NCBI RefSeq assembly: GCF_019711195.1
Contig: NZ_CP081299.1
Location: 1,736,001-1,800,000 of the forward strand
Direction: 5' to 3'
DNA: 64,000 nucleotides
Origin: Dyadobacter sp. NIV53
GTDB lineage: Bacteria; Bacteroidota; Bacteroidia; Cytophagales; Spirosomataceae
In this document: positions 48,001 to 56,663 of the stretch, one piece after another
How positions within the stretch are numbered: the first letter of the stretch is position 1
How the letters are laid out: every line of letters begins with the position of its first letter
Position numbers and translations under genes: made by a program
The notes under the pieces: generated by a model
Seen by the model: only the letters and a program-made list of their open reading frames with translations
Database searches by the model: none
Told to the model about the DNA's origin: nothing

Positions 48001-48869
48001 TTACCGGTGCAGCTGACAACCCCATCATTGCCGCCATTGAAGTGCTTCCGACACAGCTGGTCCTGGAACCGGTTGCCGACACATACGTGCGTGGTGAACC
48101 TTATCAGCATACCAGTTTCGGCGCGGAAGGCGCACTTTTGGTAAAATCGGCACCAGGTCCGGGTGATCACCATCATCATACCTATCTGAAATTTCCACTG
48201 ACCAATGTAAAAAAGGTAGGATCTGCCAAACTACGTTTATATGGTTCCAATATAGAAAGCAGCGCGAACATCACTTTGTCTGCCTACCGGGTTCCGGATG
48301 ACTCATGGCCGGAAATGGGCACGAGCTACTCGTCAGCGCCTGCGGGCTTAGGAGGGGATCTGGGTTCGGTTTATGTTAATGATACTGTACGGTACTATGA
48401 AATTGATGTGACCCCATTTGTTAGAGCCCAGCTGAACGGGGATAAAACAGCCAGTTTCCTGCTGATCCAGCCGGATTTAAAAAATGCGATGCTCAGCTTT
48501 AACTCCAGAGAGAATCTGGCCAACAGACCTCAGCTGGTGATTGAAGCCACCACCCCGCCAGCTGCCAGGACAGCGGCAGAGGAAGATTTCGTGCTGCAGG
48601 TGCCTAAACCGGAAGTATCTAGTATTTATCCTAATCCAGCAGCAAAGCGCTTTGCAGTGTATGTGTCAGCCAAACATCAGGGACAGGTAGTTATGCAGCT
48701 GGTTAACCTGTCAGGGAATACTTTTCAGATACAATCGCAGCAATCAGCCGCACCGGCCAGACTGCATGAAGTAAATGTTTCGTCCATGCAGCTGCCAAAA
48801 GGGACTTACATCATGAAAATTCAGTCCAAGACGTTAACAGAGACAATTAAAGTACTATTGAACGAATAA
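45069..48869 (+). CDS. paralogous secreted ELWxxDGT-repeat protein with malectin, DNRLRE and T9SS domains
   Basis: The 1,266-residue protein has the same layout as its upstream neighbour. It has a signal peptide (RYLLLFACWPVMFMAATVCA), ~16 ELWxxDGT repeats to residue ~835 and a malectin-like domain from ~840 (MRINAGGKAFEASGSR). A DNRLRE-like domain starts at ~999 (EPVADTYVRGEPY) and the T9SS sorting domain at ~1184 (SSIYPNPAAKRFAVYVS). The C-terminal thirds are more alike than the repeat parts. The 107-bp spacing suggests co-transcription after tandem duplication. A His cluster (DHHHHT) occurs in the DNRLRE part. Confidence 0.9.
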   Translation: MKRYLLLFACWPVMFMAATVCAQQIRLVKDINDAPSRRGLDIQERAVANGLLFFFSGDFNGYQLWRTDGTQQGTIRLTELNEEEERPKNLTSANGYVFFKGIYKGGAWLFRSDGTREGTFPLRRLSHFYSERDLLELNGMLYFSGSQNFNESLQLWKTDGSQAGTTKVKDLGPGAFEVRADFFSKMDGRLYFTINSGPDNRSVLWSSDGTEAGTTSGPLIYGFNNPAAAGGYQYFTTDHELMKTDGKSIVTVRSGLERLGEPVAAGGTIYFSALATTQNTVLWKSDGTPEGTVIVQEFSPGSNPPYSPELLTNFQDTLFFFAINDAREYELWKSDGTAGGTVEISDINLENHQSDYWTMLVAGNQLVFEGSDGIHKLWKSDGTRQGTHALTDFSILFPTLVGQDVFFAGFPESGYQLFKTSLTTEETQPITAVTTESSLPRHFTELNGTGYFSAAIPQARRGLWKTDGTAAGTVLVREIPDGLDLLIHTNHLLFFQSRRQLWASDGTATGTILLKDFDIPDKYYHSIEGFTSIGNTLYFGISSYIGRMELWKSDGTPQGTVLVKTLDNTDFFTAAEFNGALYFGGWNGIDRHVLWKSDGTNAGTLPASDISLGNFHYANMAISGGNLFYLAWKNGTYNLIKTDGTPQGTQKVTALPFIPSRLLAAGTYVYTVISNYDTGQKFLWRTDGTALGTMELAAISTADEENNRRSVEFTNVNGKLFFMLPDSATGVQLWVSDGTVSGTKRVTSMDQTPLRFRIRTFAGMGNLLYFNFYKPATGNELWRSDGTPEGTFMVEDLTSDENTGIEEMANINNTLLISANTSEYGYELYKYEPVPVNTQQMRINAGGKAFEASGSRVFTEDQYFSGTTQISRPLQADIAGTTDDQLYLEQRFGRAFNYSIPIANGEKKIVLHFAETFWGVPGRGGRKGANKRRFHVEIEGSRKLTDYDIFEAAGGALHARTETFVVDVTDGILDIDFLTGAADNPIIAAIEVLPTQLVLEPVADTYVRGEPYQHTSFGAEGALLVKSAPGPGDHHHHTYLKFPLTNVKKVGSAKLRLYGSNIESSANITLSAYRVPDDSWPEMGTSYSSAPAGLGGDLGSVYVNDTVRYYEIDVTPFVRAQLNGDKTASFLLIQPDLKNAMLSFNSRENLANRPQLVIEATTPPAARTAAEEDFVLQVPKPEVSSIYPNPAAKRFAVYVSAKHQGQVVMQLVNLSGNTFQIQSQQSAAPARLHEVNVSSMQLPKGTYIMKIQSKTLTETIKVLLNE

Positions 48870-49510
48870 TGGACCAGCTGAAAGCTGCTTGGTTCCAGAA
48901 TACACCTATTCTGAAATGAAGCTGAAATTTTAAGACATCTGACTGAACCACTACCTGTTCCAGAATTTATGGATTAGTACTTTAAATAATGTAAAGTTGC
49001 ACCATCCTACCATTGCAGTGATCACAGTACCCATCCGGGTCATATTCTAAAATCCAGGTTATGATAATCTGATTTTAAACCCAGGCTGTGCTAACTTTTC
49101 AGACAGATTAAAATTATGTTACCGGTATTAATCCTAAAATGATCAGGTACATCCACCAGAAGATTTCAACAGTATCGGGCACTCTCCTACTTTTCAAATT
49201 TGTTTATAGAGAAACATGGGTTTGTAATTAGTGCTTATATGATCAAAGCAAAACAGTAAAATATCAAAGCGTTAAGAATTGATTTTGCCTTCTGATTTAA
49301 GAATAAATGATCTGAGCAGTTCTTATTGAATATTTTAAGTGATCCTGCCTGGATATTGAATTTTATATTTCAACTTGAAAAGTAAATTGCCTACCATTTG
49401 TCATAGCATAGCAAAGCTGTTCACTGGTAAAAGAAATTCATTTCAGAATAGGCCGAAATAAAAAGTAGTTTTTTAATAAAATCTCATTTTCAATAGATTA
49501 ATAATTTTTT
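48870..49510. other. AT-rich spacer without a recognisable gene
   Basis: I see no coding frame, RNA gene or strong terminator in these ~640 bases. Confidence 0.5.
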
Positions 49511-49906
49511 ATGTCATCAATTATAATTGATAAACCAAAAATCAGAAAGGGATACAGTTATGTTCTTCAGTCTTCTGTTTTACAAAAGGCGATTGCTGAT
49601 AGTAAACTTTATACTAGTGTACATCTGAAATACTGGACTCCTAACAACAACGAAAATGTTGACTGGCTTTTGATCAGGGGCGAATACTGGTTTCCTAACC
49701 AACAGGTAAGTTACCCACGGTTTTTTATAGAAATTGCAGCTGTACCTGTTAATCTCAAGCAGCAGGCAGCATTTGTTGTACAAACTGCTGTTATCTCTAA
49801 ATTGATTAACTGGATGGTTCAACAAGAACAACTCGAATTACGATCAACAATCCTTGAACCCTACTTCAGGGCTGTTTTAACAAATGGCAGTTTAATTATA
49901 ACCTGA
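49511..49906 (+). CDS. hypothetical protein (131 residues)
   Basis: This soluble protein of mixed alpha/beta character contains the segments SSVLQKAIADSKLYTSVHLK and YPRFFIEIAAVPVNLKQQAA. No family recognised. It stands alone in AT-rich DNA, and codon composition is compatible with a real gene. Confidence 0.5.
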   Translation: MSSIIIDKPKIRKGYSYVLQSSVLQKAIADSKLYTSVHLKYWTPNNNENVDWLLIRGEYWFPNQQVSYPRFFIEIAAVPVNLKQQAAFVVQTAVISKLINWMVQQEQLELRSTILEPYFRAVLTNGSLIIT

Positions 49907-50008
49907 TTATCTAAAGTATTTGATTTTAAAATACTTATACAGAAACAATATTGAAATTACTAAAGATATGGTCAGCCTATTTTAGTTTAATACAAAATGA
50001 AGACCTTA

Positions 50009-50182
50009 TCAATCTTTTTTCATTTTACCGGTTAGCTTAACGGTTACGCCGGCCGGATTGATTGCCCCTACTTCCTGCTGGGTAATTACATACAGTTCCC
50101 CTTCTTCATCCTGGCCGAAGCTATTAATCCAAAAGGGAAAAACATTTTCTTTTTTTCCCTCAAAATGGCATGCTTTCATCAT
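50009..50182 (-). pseudogene. C-terminal remnant resembling a PQQ-dependent sugar dehydrogenase
   Basis: The 57-residue frame has FPFWINSFGQDEEGELYVIT and a GAINPAGVTVKLTGK end. FGxDExGELYVIT is typical of the last propeller blade of glucose/sorbosone dehydrogenase-type proteins. Nothing of the rest of such a protein is present. Confidence 0.4.
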
Positions 50183-51030
50183 CCATTTCTGGTTTTGCTT
50201 TTAAAGATAAAAGATTTTAAAGGCCCAATTTGCAAAAATGTATTTACCTGTCTTGGCCGGGTGATCCTGGGGTTCTTTTAGTAAATGGACAAAGAATAAC
50301 TCTAAGAAAATACGACGTTTATTCTAGCTGACTATCAGCATTTTACAAAATTTAATATTTCCATGTAAAATACAAAAAATGTTAGACTGATAAAAATATG
50401 GTCTTAGAACTTTTACTGAAGCCTATGCTTACTTTCAAAATATCGCATTTTTACGGCCAAATGATTACCAAATACAGGTGAAAAATGAATAGCGCTATTC
50501 TTTGTCTAAATACTAAAAGAACCCCGAAAACTGCCTCGAATTTATTTTATGGTTGTTCTTTTACCGAAATTTGTAACACGCTATTCTCTGCTATACATTT
50601 TAAGTTGAAATAAAAAACCATTGGATAATCCCATCAAGTATAGATGTCGGATGTAATAAATTAAATTTTATTGTCTGAAATATTATCAAGGAAAGCTTTA
50701 AGATTTGAATACCATAGACATTTCAAGAAAAGAACCTTTGTGTTAAACCTGTAGGATTTTCCTATAGCCGATGCTCTGCTCTTATTTGATTTACTCCTGT
50801 TTAAGCTTACTTTTATATGACTACGATAATACTATGATTGATTTCTAATATTGGGGTAAACTAAAGAAAGGGAGAAAAACCGTCACGACTTTTGCATAGG
50901 ATTATGATCTAACTATAATGCAGTACATTCAATTCTCAGCGAATATAAAATGTATACAAATGGCCAATGATCTCCATTCGGTTGTCCGGAATGCTACATC
51001 AACAAAAAATCAAAAATGTTTATCGTATTA
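50183..51030. other. AT-rich spacer without a recognisable gene
   Basis: About 850 bases with no supported gene. A short cysteine-containing stretch near 50980-51010 (GCPECYINKKSKM) looks like a coding remnant. Confidence 0.45.
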
Positions 51031-51060
51031 TTGCAATGAATAAAATAATTTCTACCTTTG
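51031..51060 (+). promoter_or_regulatory. Bacteroidota-type promoter at arsR
   Basis: TTG at 51031-51033, a 19-bp spacer and TACCTTTG at 51053-51060 fit the -33/-7 consensus. The -7 box ends only 4 bp before the arsR ATG at 51065, so the transcript may be leaderless. An ArsR operator would be expected to overlap this site. Confidence 0.6.
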
Positions 51061-51064
51061 GCAC

Positions 51065-51394
51065 ATGGGAGTTACAAAGACACAAGTTTTTACGGACAAG
51101 CAGAACCGTATCGCTGATTTGGCCAAGGCACTGGCGCACCCGGCAAGGGTTGCGATTATCCAGCATTTGTTGAAGGTGAACTCATGCGTTTGCGGAGATC
51201 TGGTAGAAGTGCTACCCTTGGCCCAAGCCACGGTATCCCAGCATTTAAAGGAGCTTAAAAATATTGGTATCCTGCATGGAGAAATCAATCCACCCCGTGT
51301 TTGCTATTGCATCAATGAAACGGTATGGCAAGAAGCAAAAGCTATATTTGGAGAAATCTTTGAATCAGATATTGAAGTAGCTTGCTGCAAATAA
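51065..51394 (+). CDS. arsR: ArsR-family arsenite-responsive repressor
   Basis: This 109-residue winged-helix repressor releases the operon when it binds arsenite. The recognition helix region is LPLAQATVSQHLKELKNIGI. The CVC pair at residues 41/43 (NSCVCGDLVE) matches the metal-binding ELCVCDL box of classical ArsR. A Cys pair at the C-terminus (107-108) adds possible ligands. It is the first gene of the arsenic operon. Confidence 0.93.
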   Translation: MGVTKTQVFTDKQNRIADLAKALAHPARVAIIQHLLKVNSCVCGDLVEVLPLAQATVSQHLKELKNIGILHGEINPPRVCYCINETVWQEAKAIFGEIFESDIEVACCK

Positions 51395-51442
51395 GTATGT
51401 GGACAAATAATTTATTTAACTTTATTTAATCGTAACATAGCA

Positions 51443-52021
51443 ATGAATAACTTAAATCCAATGAACTGGCAAGCCTTCAAAAGCACACTTTTGGACAATC
51501 CGGATAAAATCCTTCAATTCCAATATGCAAAAGGTGAGTATGTAGATGCATCCTATCATATTACCGAGATCAAACAGGCTCCTATTGTATCTGTCGATTG
51601 TGGTGGGGTAATGAACAGCTGGACGGAAATCATTGTGCAGCTTTGGGAGCCGTCGGTAGCAGAGACTGAACGTGCCATGAAAGTAAGCAAAGCGCTTTCC
51701 ATCATCAGCCTGGTAGAAAAATCGCTTCCACTTAATCCGCTAGGCGTGGTCAAAATAGAATTTGGTAATTCAAAGTTTGACACCCGCCAGATGTACCCTT
51801 CTGAATTTATAGCTGAAGGTGATTCCTTTACTATTAACCTGGCCGCAGATTTTACCCAGTGCAAGGCAATAACCAGGGGACAAAGCTGTGGTACTACACC
51901 TTCCGGTGAAGAATGCTGCACACCTTCCAGCAAAAAGGAAACGGATGTTAAACAAGTGCAGGTACTTGAAATGGTTGGTGCTGAAACTCAAAGTTGCACG
52001 CCAGGCGGGGGATGCTGTTAA
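51443..52021 (+). CDS. DUF6428 family protein of the arsenic operon
   Basis: The 192-residue protein has a DUF6428 domain over about 150 residues (LQFQYAKGEYVDASYHITEI and EIIVQLWEPSVAETERAMKV). A Cys-rich tail follows with GEECC near 158-162 and a terminal GGGCC. Such proteins are linked to ars operons in Bacteroidota, and the paired cysteines could bind As(III). Whether it acts as a metallochaperone is inference. It follows arsR by 48 bp. Confidence 0.85.
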   Translation: MNNLNPMNWQAFKSTLLDNPDKILQFQYAKGEYVDASYHITEIKQAPIVSVDCGGVMNSWTEIIVQLWEPSVAETERAMKVSKALSIISLVEKSLPLNPLGVVKIEFGNSKFDTRQMYPSEFIAEGDSFTINLAADFTQCKAITRGQSCGTTPSGEECCTPSSKKETDVKQVQVLEMVGAETQSCTPGGGCC

Positions 52022-52039
52022 TAATCTAATCTGCTAAAT

Positions 52040-52537
52040 ATGATCACGATACGAAATTTAGAACCTGGTGACTGGCCAGCAGTCCGTGAAATTTATGAAC
52101 AAGGTATAGCTACCGGCGATGCCACCCTTGAAACCAGTGCGCCCGAGTGGTCGGTTTGGGATCAGTCCCATGTAGCCCAGCACCGTTTTGTGGCAATTTC
52201 AGACAGCGGTGAAATTGCCGGGTGGGCAGTCCTGACACCGGTGTCCGGAAGATGTGTCTACGCCGGAGTAGCCGAAGTGAGTGTTTATATCGGTAGCCGC
52301 TTCCGGGGACAAAAAATAGGTGACGCACTTTTAAAGCACCTGATCCTGGAAAGTGAAAAAGGAGGCTACTGGACTCTTCAGGCAGGCATATTTGCCGAAA
52401 ATGTTCCAAGTATCAAACTGCACGAGAAGAATGGTTTCCGTCTAATTGGATACCGTGAAAATATTGGAAAGATGAAGGGGATCTGGCGAAGCGTCAACCT
52501 TTTGGAAAGAAGAAGCAAAGTAACAGGAATAGATTAA
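52040..52537 (+). CDS. GNAT acetyltransferase, ArsN/phosphinothricin-acetyltransferase-like
   Basis: This 165-residue acetyltransferase matches the Pat/ArsN group: ITIRNLEPGDWPAVREIYEQ, then TGDATLETSAPEW and YAGVAEVSVYIGSRFRGQKI (acetyl-CoA site). The end FAENVPSIKLHEKNGFRLIG is also typical. ArsN1 enzymes acetylate the amino group of the arsenical antibiotic arsinothricin, and such genes lie in ars operons, as here. Specificity cannot be proved from sequence. Confidence 0.85.
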   Translation: MITIRNLEPGDWPAVREIYEQGIATGDATLETSAPEWSVWDQSHVAQHRFVAISDSGEIAGWAVLTPVSGRCVYAGVAEVSVYIGSRFRGQKIGDALLKHLILESEKGGYWTLQAGIFAENVPSIKLHEKNGFRLIGYRENIGKMKGIWRSVNLLERRSKVTGID

Positions 52538-52542
52538 GCAAA

Positions 52543-52956
52543 ATGAAAAAAATATTAGTGCTTTGCACCGGTAACAGCTGCCGGAGCCAGATAGCCGAAG
52601 ACTACCTCAGAAAATTTGCAAGTGAGAAAGCCACCGTATATAGTGCAGGGGTGGAAACCCATGGAGTGAACCCCAAAGCTATTTCCATTATGGCAGAAGA
52701 CGGAATTGATATCTCTGGACATACTTCTAACAACATCGATGAATACCAAGACATTGACTTTGATTTTGTGATCACGGTCTGTGATAATGCAAAAGAGCGG
52801 TGTCCGTATTTCCCGACTAATGCGAAAAAATTCCATCATAACTTTCCGGATCCTGGAAAAGCAACCGGAAGTGAAGAGCAAATAACGGAGCAGTTTCGTA
52901 CTGTACGCGAAATGGTCAAAACATACTCAGAAAATTTTGTCAATGAGAACCTTTAA
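52543..52956 (+). CDS. arsC: arsenate reductase ArsC (LMW phosphatase fold)
   Basis: The 137-residue enzyme reduces arsenate to arsenite. The P-loop [11 protein letters not shown] has the nucleophilic Cys8. The second and third cysteines of the relay are in [14 protein letters not shown] (about residues 80 and 87), as in the thioredoxin-coupled pI258 type. It starts 6 bp after the acetyltransferase gene. Confidence 0.95.
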   Translation: MKKILVLCTGNSCRSQIAEDYLRKFASEKATVYSAGVETHGVNPKAISIMAEDGIDISGHTSNNIDEYQDIDFDFVITVCDNAKERCPYFPTNAKKFHHNFPDPGKATGSEEQITEQFRTVREMVKTYSENFVNENL

Positions 52957-52964
52957 AAATAATT

Positions 52965-54044
52965 ATGTCTGCTACTAATTGTGCCCCGGCCGCTAACCGT
53001 AAAAAGCTGGGCTTCCTGGACCGTTACTTAACGTTATGGATTTTCCTGGCCATGGCAATTGGCGTAGGCCTTGGCAATTTTGTTCCCTCATTGCCGGATT
53101 ACATCAACAATTTTTCAAGTGGTACAACCAATATTCCGCTTGCTATTGGCCTGATCCTGATGATGTACCCGCCACTGGCCAAGGTGAAATACAACAAAAT
53201 GGGCGAAGTGTTCCGCAATACCAAAGTAATGACCGCTTCTCTGGTACTAAACTGGATCATCGGGCCGGCACTTATGTTTATACTGGCCATTATCTTTCTT
53301 CCGAATCATCCGGATTATATGATCGGGTTAATTCTGATTGGTCTGGCGCGGTGTATTGCCATGGTTCTGGTCTGGAATGAGCTGGCGGAAGGCAGCCGTG
53401 AATATGCTGCCGGACTTGTGGCACTAAACAGTGTGTTTCAGGTACTGCTTTACAGCTTTTATGCTTACTTCTTTATTACGGTACTCCCCCCATTGGTGGG
53501 ATTAAAAGGACTGAATGTAAATATTACGATTGCTGAAATTGCTAAAAGTGTAGGCATCTACCTGGGTATCCCTTTTGCTGCCGGCATGATCAGCCGTTTT
53601 GGGCTGACTGCATTGAAAGGGGAAGACTGGTATGAGAAAAAATTTATCCTCATGATATCACCTGTTACTTTGGTTGCGCTTTTAGCTACGATCATGCTGA
53701 TGTTCAGCCTGAAAGGCGAGTTGATTGTTCAGCTGCCGGATGATGTGCTTTTAATTGCTATTCCACTGGTCATTTACTTTGCGATCATGTTTTTGGTCAG
53801 CTTCTTTATGGCAAAATCCCTGGGGGCAGACTACTCACAAAATGCTTCGATTGCTTTCACAGCGGCAGGTAACAATTTTGAACTTGCTATTGCAGTCGCT
53901 ATCGGGGTATTCGGGATTAACTCTGGTCAGGCCTTTGTTGGTGTAATAGGTCCGCTGGTAGAAGTGCCGGCATTGATTGCCCTGGTGAATGTGGCTTTTT
54001 GGCTGCGCAATAAATATTACAAAATTGAAACTTCCAATTTATGA
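52965..54044 (+). CDS. acr3: ACR3-family arsenite efflux permease
   Basis: This 359-residue transporter of ten predicted membrane helices exports As(OH)3 or arsenite by proton antiport. The conserved cysteine helix is seen in [20 protein letters not shown]. The N-terminal [20 protein letters not shown] and the C-terminal [20 protein letters not shown] are ACR3 hallmarks. The stop overlaps the next ATG by 4 bp (54041-54044). Confidence 0.95.
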   Translation: MSATNCAPAANRKKLGFLDRYLTLWIFLAMAIGVGLGNFVPSLPDYINNFSSGTTNIPLAIGLILMMYPPLAKVKYNKMGEVFRNTKVMTASLVLNWIIGPALMFILAIIFLPNHPDYMIGLILIGLARCIAMVLVWNELAEGSREYAAGLVALNSVFQVLLYSFYAYFFITVLPPLVGLKGLNVNITIAEIAKSVGIYLGIPFAAGMISRFGLTALKGEDWYEKKFILMISPVTLVALLATIMLMFSLKGELIVQLPDDVLLIAIPLVIYFAIMFLVSFFMAKSLGADYSQNASIAFTAAGNNFELAIAVAIGVFGINSGQAFVGVIGPLVEVPALIALVNVAFWLRNKYYKIETSNL

Positions 54045-54790
54045 AGATTGCCCTTTTTTCGGATATCCATGCTAATCTTCCCGCTTTTGAAGCAGTCCTC
54101 GAAGACCTTGAAAATCAGAAACCAGATGCAATTTACTGTCTGGGTGATTTAATCGGTTATAATGTGTGGCCAAACCAGGTAATTGGGCTAATCCGTAAAC
54201 AAGGGATTGCTACCATTGCAGGCAACCATGATCTAAAAGTCTCTAAAATTTTATCATCTCAAGATGAGTGCAGCGTCCAGGAAAGCAGTGAGTATGCATA
54301 TAAGTTGGTTGGTAACCAGGAACGGGATTATCTGCTTACACTTCCCCGACATTTAAAGCTGGAATTTCAGATCAATAACGATAATTTGAATATGCTTATG
54401 GTACATGGTAGTCCACGCAGCATCAATGAATATCTTTTGAAGGAACTTCCGGAACAATATATGTTGGATTTGGTTACGGAGTTTAATGCCGATATCCTGT
54501 GCTTTGGCCATTCACACAAGCCTTACCACAGGATCATTAACTCCGGAAAAAACGGTAATGACCATTATCATCACCTGATCAATACCGGATCTGTGGGTAA
54601 ACCCAAAGATGGCGATGTAAGGGCATGTTACGTGATGCTTACCATTGATCATCACGCATCTTTTACAAATCCTAAAAGTATTGAAACTGAATTTATTCGG
54701 GTTAAATATGATGTTGAAAGGGCTGCGCAAGCAGTAGAACTTAGCATGCTACCAGATATATTTGCAGATAATCTTAGAAAAGCATACTGA
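54041..54790 (+). CDS. calcineurin-like metallophosphoesterase of the arsenic operon
   Basis: The 249-residue protein has all metallophosphoesterase motifs: FSDIHAN (DxH), [10 protein letters not shown] (GD), TIAGNHDLK (GNHD), MVHGSPR and CFGHSHKPY (GHxH). It resembles the YfcE/ApaH-like branch that cleaves phosphodiesters or dinucleotides. The ATGA overlap with acr3 implies a shared message and a role tied to arsenic handling, though the substrate is unknown. It is the last gene of the operon, 57 bp before the end of the resolvase frame. Confidence 0.85.
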   Translation: MKIALFSDIHANLPAFEAVLEDLENQKPDAIYCLGDLIGYNVWPNQVIGLIRKQGIATIAGNHDLKVSKILSSQDECSVQESSEYAYKLVGNQERDYLLTLPRHLKLEFQINNDNLNMLMVHGSPRSINEYLLKELPEQYMLDLVTEFNADILCFGHSHKPYHRIINSGKNGNDHYHHLINTGSVGKPKDGDVRACYVMLTIDHHASFTNPKSIETEFIRVKYDVERAAQAVELSMLPDIFADNLRKAY

Positions 54791-54847
54791 ACCAGCAATT
54801 CACGGATTTTCTAAGTCGATTAATATTTCTTTATGTACGATACAAGT

Positions 54848-55431
54848 TCAGATCTTACTATTAATTTGGACACCGCGGTGTCGTAGATACTTATAAAGTG
54901 TCATTTTTGAGATTTCCAGATCTGCAGCAATTTCGTTCACCCCTAACTTTCGTTCATTATATAAGGTCTGGGCAAGCATCGCTTTTTTTCAGCTTCTTTG
55001 GAAAGTCCGCGGCTGCGCCCACCTTTTCGGCCACGTGCACGGGCGGCTTCCAAACCTGATTTTGTCCGTTCCCTAATCAGGTCTCTTTCAAATTCTGCCA
55101 AAGAAGCAAAAATATTAAAGATGAGCCTGCCCTGGGCAGTAGTTGTATCGATGGAATCATTAATTGAGACCAGACCGATTCCCCGCTTTTCAAAATCGGA
55201 GGTCATTTCGAGTAGGTGTTTTAATGAACGCCCCAACCGATCCAATTTGTAAATGTAGATAACATCTCCTTCGCGAAGGATCTGCTGCATGGCAGCCAGC
55301 TGCGGCCTGTCTGATTTTATTCCGGAAGCTTTTTCCTGAAATACTTTTTCACAGCCAACCTTTTGCAAGGCATCCAGCTGCATTTCCAAATTCTGGTCCT
55401 GGGTCGATACCCGAGCATATCCTATTTTCAC
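54848..55431 (-). pseudogene. tnpR: serine resolvase/recombinase, frameshifted at A_AAA_AAG
   Basis: The N-terminal catalytic domain is clear: KIGYARVSTQDQNLEMQLDA with Ser9, then IYIYKLDRLGRSLKHLLE and LIRERTKSGLEAARARGRKG. The frame leaves the conserved path after LSKEAEKK and stops at 54943. In the -1 frame it goes on as AMLAQTLYNERKLGVNEIAA and a full DNA-binding HTH to the TGA at 54848. The rebuilt protein has 194 residues, the normal size for TnpR. The shift is at 54982-54988. Confidence 0.82.
54982..54988 (-). other. A_AAA_AAG heptamer at the resolvase frameshift
   Basis: The zero-frame codons are GAA AAA AAG, followed by CGA. A -1 slip gives GCG ATG CTT and restores the resolvase. 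The local 10-mer GAAAAAAAGC is identical to that in the histidine kinase at 10651-10660. Confidence 0.6.
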
Positions 55432-55458
55432 CTTCTGTCTACTTTAATGCATCTCATA

Positions 55459-55512
55459 CATCAAATTTAATGTACTTAGATTGGTATACAAGTTTATTTT
55501 ACTAATTTGATG
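55459..55512. promoter_or_regulatory. candidate res site of the Tn3-type element
   Basis: CATCAAATT (55459-55467) and AATTTGATG (55504-55512) form an inverted pair in the spacer between divergent tnpR and tnpA, where Tn3 elements carry the resolution site. Confidence 0.35.
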
Positions 55513-55607
55513 AAATATGCCTGGTTTCAGGTCAATCTTTAGGCTCCAAAGGGTACGATAAGTTTGTACATTCTGAGCAACGTTTTTTTATACAAACAAA
55601 TCGTCTC

Positions 55608-56642
55608 ATGCCTAGAAAAGAATACCTGAATTCTGAAGCCCGGCAACGATTTGACAATCCTCCTGTTTTAAGTGCTGACCAGAAAGTGATTTTCTTAGAG
55701 GCTCCACAATGGGCCGCTGAATATGTCAAGACCTTGCAGACACCTTCCAATAAAGTAGGTTTTCTTTTGCAGGTCGGATACTTCCGGATTGTCAGCCGGT
55801 TTTTTGGATCGAACCGTTTTCATCAAAGTGACGTGGATTACGTAGCAGAAAGAATTTCGGTTGATATCAATGCGGTTCAGATAAGTGACTACGAAGGACG
55901 GACATCACTCCGGCACCGGGAAGATATTCTTGGATATTTCGGTTTTGCACCTTTTGAAAAATCTTCGATTGAAACATTGATCCAGGAAACACAGAGACTA
56001 GCTCATGTACAGACCAGGCCATACTTGATATTTGAAGGTATGGTAGATTTTCTCCAATCACATCATATTGAAATTCCAACCTACCAAAGCCTGAAAACGA
56101 TTTTGGACAAAGCGCTTGCCAGTTTCGAACAAAATTTAGAGTCTATTTTAAATAAGTACCTGACTGCTGCTGATATTTCACTTTTAGAGCAGCTTCTGGT
56201 CGAACATACTTCTTATCAGCAGGACAGCAGGAAGCATTTAAAAGTAAAACGTTATGAGATTACATTTTTCAAACGGGTCTCTCAATCCATGGAGACAAAA
56301 CAGATCCGTGAGCGTGTGGCAAACTTCCAAAGTTTGAAGATCATGTATTTGCAGTTACTACCGGTAGCCAGGCGCTTAAAACTATCTGATGCCACCATTC
56401 AGTTCTACGCTGAATATGTCATCAATAATCAGGTAACACAAATAACTACACGCAGCACGAACCGTTATCTGCTTTTAATTTCCTTTATCATCCACCAGTA
56501 CTATATGTTAGGAGATGCACTTATCCTGACTTTGAATAGCGCGGTCACCAACTATGTCAACGTTTGTGAGAACTTAGTAAAACAAGAGCTTTATCAGGAG
56601 TGCATCAAAAAGTGTGGGGCAATTGATTCTTTGATAACTTGA
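55608..56642 (+). pseudogene. tnpA: Tn3-family transposase, N-terminal third (DUF4158)
   Basis: The 344 codons match the N-terminal DUF4158 domain of Tn3 TnpA, with LEAPQWAAEYVKTLQTPSNK, VGYFRIVSRFFG and IQFYAEYVINNQ. A full TnpA has ~990 residues, so the DDE domain is absent. The last ~15 codons (from 56598) are read from the inserted ISKra4-like element. Confidence 0.88.
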
Positions 56643-56663
56643 GAAAGATTTGAAAGTCTTCTC

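Larger units (their letters stand above)
54848..56597. mobile_element. Tn3-family transposon remnant (resolvase plus 5' part of tnpA)
   Basis: A serine resolvase and a DUF4158-type transposase N-terminus are divergently arranged around a spacer with inverted repeats, the classical Tn3 layout. The tnpA gene is cut off at 56597 by the ISKra4-like element. The ars operon next to the resolvase side could be its cargo. The outer terminal repeat was not found. Confidence 0.75.

Noticed and set aside
41104..48869. CRISPR-like periodicity from repeated motifs in the ELWxxDGT genes
   Set aside because: The repeats are coding, vary in spacing and sequence, and follow the protein motif; no CRISPR array is present anywhere in the window.
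36477..51010. Similarity between 36480-36520 and 50980-51010 (GCP-x-x-Y-motif coding remnants)
   Set aside because: Only ~20 bases are alike; too short to call a repeat or a gene fragment with confidence.
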